Shown here: positions 59,336-64,000 of the stretch, one piece after another
How the letters are laid out: every line of letters begins with the position of its first letter
How positions within the stretch are numbered: position 1 is the first letter of the stretch
Source of the DNA: Rodentibacter pneumotropicus DSM 21403
GTDB lineage: Bacteria; Pseudomonadota; Gammaproteobacteria; Enterobacterales; Pasteurellaceae
NCBI RefSeq assembly: GCF_000379905.1
Contig: NZ_KB904056.1
Span: 15,157 to 79,156, forward strand
Length of the DNA stretch: 64,000 nt
Direction: 5' to 3'
Program-made: the position numbers and the translations under genes
Notes under the pieces: generated by a model
Told to the model about the DNA's origin: nothing
What the model saw: only the letters and a program-made list of their open reading frames with translations
Database searches by the model: none

Positions 59336-59764
59336 CTAAGCATAACGTTTTAAATGAATATAGGTTTCTGAAGAAGTAATCGCCTTAATTGAACGGATTC
59401 GCTCCAATGCTTGTCCGAGTTCTTCCAATGAGGGCGCGATAAGCTCGATAAGAATATCCCAACGCCCGTTAGTATCATAAATCGCATTGATGCAAGGTTC
59501 ACCTCGAAGGATTTGGACGACCTCTGCGGTTGCACCGCCATCAATAATCACGGTTGTCCAAGCCTTAATACCATCAGATTCTAGCGTTGAGTGAAGCTCT
59601 ACCCGATAGCCCAAGATAACCCCCTCTTTCTCAAGTCGTGCAATGCGGTTTACCACAGTTGCTCGGGAAACTTTTAATTTCTTGGCTAAAAATGCAATAG
59701 AATATCTCGCATTTTCCCGCAATAGACTCAATAATTTTTGATTGGTTTCGTCCAAAATTGACAT
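59336..59764 (-). CDS. Lrp/AsnC-family transcriptional regulator
   Basis: 142 residues from the ATG at 59764. An N-terminal helix-turn-helix (L-A-K-K-L-K-V-S-R-A-T-V-V-N-R-I, about 23-38) is followed by the RAM ligand-binding domain (from about 65, with D-G-R-W-D-I-L and Y-I-H-L-K-R). It is divergent from the ornithine cyclodeaminase-antiporter pair and probably controls it in response to an amino acid such as ornithine or arginine. A palindrome in the shared promoter is a candidate operator. Confidence 0.88.
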   Translation of the reverse strand: MSILDETNQKLLSLLRENARYSIAFLAKKLKVSRATVVNRIARLEKEGVILGYRVELHSTLESDGIKAWTTVIIDGGATAEVVQILRGEPCINAIYDTNGRWDILIELIAPSLEELGQALERIRSIKAITSSETYIHLKRYA

Positions 59765-59798
59765 AATGCAAGTTCTCCCTAACAAAATGATTAAATTT

Positions 59799-59814
59799 TG
59801 CTAAAACATTAGCA
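59799..59814. promoter_or_regulatory. Palindromic candidate Lrp-type operator
   Basis: TGCTAA-AACA-TTAGCA, a perfect 6-bp inverted repeat in the 142-bp AT-rich divergent region, 35 bp from the regulator start and 93 bp from ocd. Confidence 0.6.
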
Positions 59815-59906
59815 TATTTAACTATTTTAATTAATAAAAAAATCTTGCACACTAGGGCCATCATAACAATTCATTAATATTTTATTAACCCAAAAGGAGA
59901 GAAGTT

Positions 59907-60965
59907 ATGTCATATCCATCCACTATTACAGGAAGTTTGCCAACTATTATCATTAGCCCGCAAGATGTTGCCAATATCATCCAACGCCAAGGCATCAAAG
60001 AAACGCTGGAGGGCATGAAAAACTATATATTGGACGATTATCTCAATTGGAATTCTTTTGATAAAACCTCTCGAATTTCCAATCACGTTCCTGACGGGGT
60101 ATTAGAATTAATGCCTATCGCCAATCAACAGCAGTACAGTTTTAAATATGTAAATTGTCACCCTAAAAATCCAAATGAAGGGCTTTCGACTATTTTAGCC
60201 TTTGGCGCATTGATCAGTAATGATACGGGACAGCCCGACGTTATTAGTGAATTTACTCTTACTACTGCCTTGCGTACTGCGGCGACTTCAGTGCTTGCAG
60301 CGCAATATCTTGCACGCCCAAATAGCAAACGAATGGCAATTATCGGCAATGGTTGTCAAAGTGAGTTTCAAGCTCTAGCATTTTATCATTTGCTTGGTAT
60401 TGAAGAATTGGCTTTATTTGATATTGATCGAAAAGCAAGTGAAAAACTTGCCGGAAATTTGGCAAATACCTCATTAAAAATTGAGATTTTTGATACTGTA
60501 GCGCAAGCTGTCAAAAATGCGGATATTATTACTACAGTAACCGCTGAATATTCAAAAGCGAACATTATCACGCCGGAAATGATTGAAGCAGGGATGCACA
60601 TTAATGCAGTGGGAGGCGATAATATCAATAAAACAGAATTACACGTGGATGTAGTGAAAAATGCTCATGTTTTTGTCGAATTCGAACCTCAAACACGGAT
60701 CGAGGGCGAATTGCAAAATATGCCTGCCGATTTTCCTGTTACGCCATTATTTGAAATCTTCCAAAAAGGGGAATCAGCCCGCCAGTCTGAGGAGGAAGTC
60801 ACTTTATTTGATTCTGTGGGATTTGCTATTGAAGATTTCTCAGCCATTCGATATATGAACGATACAGCAATCAAATTAGGTTTAGCGCGTCCGTTGTCAC
60901 TTACTCCGGATTTGAAAGATCCAAAAGACTTATTTGGTTACCTCACAGATTATGCAAATCTTTAA
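59907..60965 (+). CDS. Ornithine cyclodeaminase/mu-crystallin family enzyme
   Basis: 352 residues. The substrate-binding N-terminal region (about 75-130) has F-K-Y-V-N-C-H-P-x-N-P and T-L-T-T-A-L-R-T-A-A-T-S. A Rossmann segment follows, A-I-I-G-N-G-C-Q-S-E-F-Q (about 145), and G-G-D-N-I-N-K-T-E-L later. Family members convert ornithine to proline and ammonia using bound NAD, or act as related imine reductases. The ribosome site is AAAGGAGAG. With the adjacent antiporter and the Lrp-type regulator it looks like an amino-acid uptake and catabolism cassette. Confidence 0.88.
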   Translation: MSYPSTITGSLPTIIISPQDVANIIQRQGIKETLEGMKNYILDDYLNWNSFDKTSRISNHVPDGVLELMPIANQQQYSFKYVNCHPKNPNEGLSTILAFGALISNDTGQPDVISEFTLTTALRTAATSVLAAQYLARPNSKRMAIIGNGCQSEFQALAFYHLLGIEELALFDIDRKASEKLAGNLANTSLKIEIFDTVAQAVKNADIITTVTAEYSKANIITPEMIEAGMHINAVGGDNINKTELHVDVVKNAHVFVEFEPQTRIEGELQNMPADFPVTPLFEIFQKGESARQSEEEVTLFDSVGFAIEDFSAIRYMNDTAIKLGLARPLSLTPDLKDPKDLFGYLTDYANL

Positions 60966-61039
60966 TCATTCTAAAATATCAGTTAGATAATAAGGATATG
61001 TGCAATGATGTATTAAGCACAATTATATTTTTCATTAAA

Positions 61040-61069
61040 AAGTGCAATTATCCCACTTGAATTGTACTT
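61040..61069 (+). other. Hairpin before the antiporter ribosome site
   Basis: AAGTGCAATT (61040-61049) and AATTGTACTT (61060-61069) form a 10-bp stem with one G-T pair, ending 2 nt before CAGGAGGAG. It may tune expression of the antiporter relative to the cyclodeaminase gene. Confidence 0.5.
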
Positions 61070-61086
61070 CTCAGGAGGAGATTTGT

Positions 61087-62487
61087 ATGTCAAATACAAA
61101 ATTTCAAACACCAAATCAACAAATCGATATCCCTTTCCTGTATGCATTACTGCCGGTTCTTGTGATGGTTATAGCAATGGCAGTTTCCATTATTAAGTTT
61201 GAGGCTTCACCACATGTTCCTTTAATTATTGGTGCGATTACAGCAACATTGGTTGCAATGAAGTTTGGTTATCGCTGGGATACCATTGAACAAGGCATTT
61301 ACCGAGGTATCAGAATGGCTCTCCCAGCTATCGTGATCATCATTATGATTGGGCTTACAATCGGTGCTTGGTTAGGCGGTGGCATTGTTGCAACAATGAT
61401 TTATTATGGTTTAAAACTGATTTCACCTTCGTTATTTCTGTTCACTATTTGCATTATTTGTGGGGTAGTCACACTTTCTATTGGTAGCTCTTGGTCAACA
61501 ATGGGAACCATCGGTGTCGCCGCAATTGGCATTGGTCTAAGCATTGGAATCCCAACCCCAATGGTAGCCGGTGCTGTGATTTCAGGAGCTTATTTTGGCG
61601 ATAAAATGTCACCACTTTCTGATACCACTAACCTTGCATCAGGAATTACCGGTACCGATTTATTTGAACATATTAAACATATGCTTATCACAACATTACC
61701 AGCTTATCTTATCGCATTAGGTTTTTATTTATATATAGGTATGCAATTTGGCTCCTCACATGCAAATCTCTCTCATATCCAGTCCATAATGGAAAAAATT
61801 ACCGAAAATTTTGTTATCAGCCCTTGGTTATTGGCAGTTCCGGTGATTGTTGTATTGTTAGTGATGAAAAAAGTTCCTGCTATTCCGGCATTAACAATTG
61901 GAATACTACTAGGTACACTCTGCCACATTATTATACAAGGTAGTGATGTGGGTACGGCTGTTAAAACACTACACGATGGATTTAAAATTCAAAGCGGACA
62001 CGAGGTAATTGATACCTTGTTCAATCGTGGAGGAATTGAGTCAATGATGTACACCATTTCTCTAACCATTGTCGCAATGAGTTTTGGCGGAATTGCCGAA
62101 CAAACAGGAATGCTGAGATCAGTTGTTTCAACGATTTTGCATTTTGCCCGCAATGCCGCTATGTTAATTATTGCCACAATTTTTTCTTCAGTCGTCACAA
62201 ATTGTACAACTTCAGAGCAATATATTTCTATTTTATTACCAGGCAGAATGTATGTTACCGCCTATAAAGAACGGAAATTACACCCTAAAAATCTCTCTCG
62301 TGCTTTAGAAGACGGAGGTACGGTCACATCTGTACTTGTGCCTTGGAATACTTGTGGCGTATATGCTTACTCAATGCTTCAAGTCAGTGCATTTGAATAT
62401 GCACCTTATGCCGTTTTTAATTACACCGTTCCTTTGCTGGCAATTATGTTTGCTCTATTTAATATTAAAATTGAGCGGATTAAATAA
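61087..62487 (+). CDS. NhaC-family Na+/H+ or amino-acid antiporter
   Basis: 466 residues from the ATG at 61087, preceded by AGGAGGAG. There are about 11-12 membrane helices. The NhaC signature G-A-Y-F-G-D-K-M-S-P-L-S-D-T-T-N-L-A (about 175) is complete, with S-S-W-S-T-M-G-T-I-G before it. The family includes sodium/proton antiporters and exchangers for malate/lactate or amino acids. Its position after an ornithine cyclodeaminase gene suggests a substrate such as ornithine, but the sequence does not prove it. Confidence 0.88.
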   Translation: MSNTKFQTPNQQIDIPFLYALLPVLVMVIAMAVSIIKFEASPHVPLIIGAITATLVAMKFGYRWDTIEQGIYRGIRMALPAIVIIIMIGLTIGAWLGGGIVATMIYYGLKLISPSLFLFTICIICGVVTLSIGSSWSTMGTIGVAAIGIGLSIGIPTPMVAGAVISGAYFGDKMSPLSDTTNLASGITGTDLFEHIKHMLITTLPAYLIALGFYLYIGMQFGSSHANLSHIQSIMEKITENFVISPWLLAVPVIVVLLVMKKVPAIPALTIGILLGTLCHIIIQGSDVGTAVKTLHDGFKIQSGHEVIDTLFNRGGIESMMYTISLTIVAMSFGGIAEQTGMLRSVVSTILHFARNAAMLIIATIFSSVVTNCTTSEQYISILLPGRMYVTAYKERKLHPKNLSRALEDGGTVTSVLVPWNTCGVYAYSMLQVSAFEYAPYAVFNYTVPLLAIMFALFNIKIERIK

Positions 62488-62586
62488 AATGTATAAATTC
62501 GCAAAACATTTTGTATAAAATCATTTTATTTTGCATAAACCACTTCTAACTTTTATGTAAAAAAACAAATCACTATTTTATAAAAA

Positions 62587-62619
62587 AAATGTCCTTTAAA
62601 TCATCGTTAAAGGGCATTT
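62587..62619 (-). terminator. Terminator for the minus-strand toxin-immunity region
   Basis: AAATGTCCTTTAA (62587-62599) pairs with TTAAAGGGCATTT (62607-62619), one mismatch. On the minus strand it is followed by a long T run; on the plus strand it may also slow the antiporter transcript. Confidence 0.7.
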
Positions 62620-62666
62620 AAATCCAACTGCCCATCCCATGTAAAAAGCGACAGCCGTCACCGCCA

Positions 62667-63002
62667 CTACAGCAATGAAACCTTACTATTATTCTCTGAA
62701 AGAGCAATCCTATAAAGAGCTTCTAGTTCAGCGCCTTGCGAATAAATATTTTTTGCGGCTAAGTGGACATCTCCACCGCCTTTAATCCGGCTGATTTCCA
62801 CATCATCTTTACGTTCGTTACGATAATGGTTGCCTCCGCCCATTTTTTCATCAAAACCAACCGAAAGTGCGGTCAAATTTAGGTTATTTTTGGCGGAAAG
62901 ATAGGTTTGCCCCTTCCCGCCATTAACAATATCCGCACCACCAAGATTGATGTTATTCGCTTGGATTTGCAGCGTGCCGTTTTCGCCTTTAACGTGTAAC
63001 AA
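62667..63002 (-). pseudogene. Fragment of a filamentous hemagglutinin/TpsA (CdiA-type) protein
   Basis: The reading frame shows beta-helix repeat features of FHA/CdiA exoproteins: L-Q-I-Q-A-N-N-I-N-L-G-G, Y-L-S-A-K-N-N-L-N-L-T-A, and G-G-D-V-H-L-A-A-K-N-I-Y-S-Q-G-A. It has no proper start or secretion domain. After S-Q-G-A-E-L-E-A the sequence no longer looks like a beta-helix and soon stops. It is a displaced scrap of a two-partner-secretion exoprotein, lying downstream of a toxin-immunity pair on the same strand. It carries an uptake-sequence copy. Confidence 0.72.
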
Positions 63003-63079
63003 GGCTTGACAGTCAAGATTGTTTTTTCACTACCTGACGGGAAAGTCTGTTTCTATAATTACCATTCAGTAATTTTTAA

Positions 63080-63601
63080 CTATGCGTATTTCTCCATCAT
63101 TTCAAAGAACGCAGAATAATTAGGGTCATCTCCCTTAAAATCCTTTAACCCCTCCAATAAATAATCTTGACCATTAAAATAATGAACATCACCACCATTT
63201 TGTAGCATTAACGCCAATAAATCCAACCTATCCGGATAACGAATACACATTCTTAGTGGAATAAGATTATCAATATTCGGTATATTCGGATCTGCCCCCG
63301 CATTCAGCAAGGCGATCGCTGCATCGACATTTTTTCCTCGCATGGCATAGTGTAAGGGCGTCATTCCATAGATGTCTTGAGCATTAACATCTATCCCTAA
63401 TTTGATAAATAACTCGATAATATCTACTGATGGATGAAAATATAATAAAGACCTATGTAAGTAATTCCATTTTTCCATATCTGTGACGAGTAATGGATCG
63501 GCTATTTTTTTCCTAACAAAAATATCTTCTAATAACTCTAAATCATTATTTGCGTAGGCTTCTACTATTTTTTCTTGAATTGTTTTCATCTTCTCTCTCA
63601 T
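63080..63601 (-). CDS. Ankyrin-repeat protein, candidate immunity protein
   Basis: 173 residues. At least two clear ankyrin units: D-I-Y-G-M-T-P-L-H-Y-A-M-R-G (about 75-88), A-A-I-A-L-L-N-A-G-A-D-P-N-I-P, and a degenerate N-terminal unit with L-H-R-S-L-L-Y. Its start overlaps the stop of the upstream nuclease-toxin gene as ATGA, so the two are translated together. Ankyrin proteins are frequent immunity partners of HNH/Endo VII-type polymorphic toxins. An in-frame ATG at M5 (M-K-T-I) is an alternative start. Confidence 0.8.
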   Translation of the reverse strand: MREKMKTIQEKIVEAYANNDLELLEDIFVRKKIADPLLVTDMEKWNYLHRSLLYFHPSVDIIELFIKLGIDVNAQDIYGMTPLHYAMRGKNVDAAIALLNAGADPNIPNIDNLIPLRMCIRYPDRLDLLALMLQNGGDVHYFNGQDYLLEGLKDFKGDDPNYSAFFEMMEKYA

Positions 63602-64000
63602 TTATTTAATTTGAAATAATTTTGCATATCCATCCGGATATCCTCAATATTGCCCTTACCCGGCATTTCATTTTTATGACTGCGGTTTTCCGACATATTT
63701 TCTAATCTAAACCGCTCCGGTCTTGCATTTACATAATCATTGAATTGCTTCTGAGTTAAATTTAACTCCTTCGCTGCTAAAGATAATCTCCGATGCTCCC
63801 AACCATAAGCGTGTCCAATATCGATTGGAGCTTTAATGATATTCCCATCTAAATCCCTATAATTCCCATTCGGCAATTTTTCATAATCTGCAAAGACTTT
63901 CTGCATTGTCTCCGAACGTAAATAAGAGCGATTATAAAGCCCGTCAACCGCATTCCCCGTTGAGAGATAGCGCCCGGTTTCAGCATCAATTTGTTGGGAT
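63598..64000 (-). CDS. C-terminal GH-E nuclease toxin domain (5' part outside window)
   Basis: The open frame enters from beyond base 64000 and ends at 63598. The last ~130 residues carry N-R-S-Y-L-R, then D-L-D-G-N-I-I, D-I-G-H-A-Y-G-W-E-H (the GH pair), L-T-Q-K-Q-F-N-D-Y-V-N and N-R-S-H-K-N-E (final E). These are the landmarks of the HNH/Endo VII GH-E toxin family found at the ends of CdiA, Rhs and similar exoproteins. It probably cuts DNA or RNA in a neighbouring cell. The upstream I-D-A-E-T-G-R-Y-L suggests an Rhs- or Cdi-like linker. The delivery part is not visible here. Confidence 0.82.
   Translation of the reverse strand, partial: SQQIDAETGRYLSTGNAVDGLYNRSYLRSETMQKVFADYEKLPNGNYRDLDGNIIKAPIDIGHAYGWEHRRLSLAAKELNLTQKQFNDYVNARPERFRLENMSENRSHKNEMPGKGNIEDIRMDMQNYFKLNK

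Overview
The window reads as chromosomal DNA of a naturally competent Pasteurellaceae bacterium, Haemophilus sensu lato or Aggregatibacter. The 9-bp Hin-type DNA uptake sequence AAGTGCGGT and its complement occur dozens of times, often as inverted pairs that form terminators. Gene order matches what I remember of H. influenzae Rd in several blocks: terC-uvrC-kdsB-lpxK-msbA-comEC-dksA-pcnB-folK, comNOPQ-recC-nrdR-ribD-degS, serC-hisC, and msrAB-ccdA-thioredoxin-ECF sigma. A fused gshAB, a tri-heme quinol-peroxidase-type gene and a Cas9 close to the H. parainfluenzae enzyme argue against H. influenzae itself. No species can be fixed from the sequence alone.

Layout. 1-12.4 kb: housekeeping genes (a Sel1-repeat protein, a YwiC-like membrane protein, ridA, zapG, degQ, gyrA, a tiny lipoprotein, a preQ1 riboswitch with queC-queD-queE, a NIF3-family gene, fabI, rnb). 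12.4-18.35 kb: an accessory island. It holds a broken WYL regulator joined to a stray FtsZ C-terminal-domain fragment, then a complete type II-C CRISPR-Cas system: tracrRNA (minus strand), cas9, cas1, cas2, and a three-spacer array whose repeats each carry an extended -10 promoter. 18.4-27.5 kb: a long minus-strand run, comN-O-P-Q, recC, nrdR, ribD, degS, yfbR, with a candidate CRP-S competence site at its head. 27.5-32.4 kb: suhB, an FNR-box-driven tri-heme peroxidase, a HAD phosphatase, ybeY and ybeZ. 32.5-43.8 kb: gshAB, terC, uvrC, kdsB, a Trm112-like gene, lpxK, msbA, and comEC under a strong CRP-S site. 44-53.2 kb: dksA, pcnB (AUU start), folK, tmaR, serC, hisC, tpx, serS, a YdcH-like gene and two membrane proteins.

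53.4-57.5 kb is the most interesting block. msrAB, ccdA and a periplasmic thioredoxin lie next to a methionine-rich six-repeat secreted protein, an ECF sigma factor and a 59-residue zinc-type anti-sigma candidate. The promoters of msrAB and of the Met-rich gene share a near-identical two-box motif with the same 12-nt spacing. This points to one ECF regulon that builds a periplasmic methionine sink plus the reductase that regenerates it, probably against hypochlorous acid or similar oxidants.

57.5-64 kb is accessory. A zinc alcohol dehydrogenase is flanked by 13-bp direct repeats. A divergent Lrp-type regulator faces an ornithine cyclodeaminase and an NhaC-family antiporter. The window ends in a contact-dependent-inhibition style remnant: an FHA/TpsA fragment, an ankyrin-repeat immunity candidate, and the C-terminal GH-E nuclease domain of a toxin that runs off the edge. 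I saw no tRNA, rRNA, intact insertion sequence or prophage.
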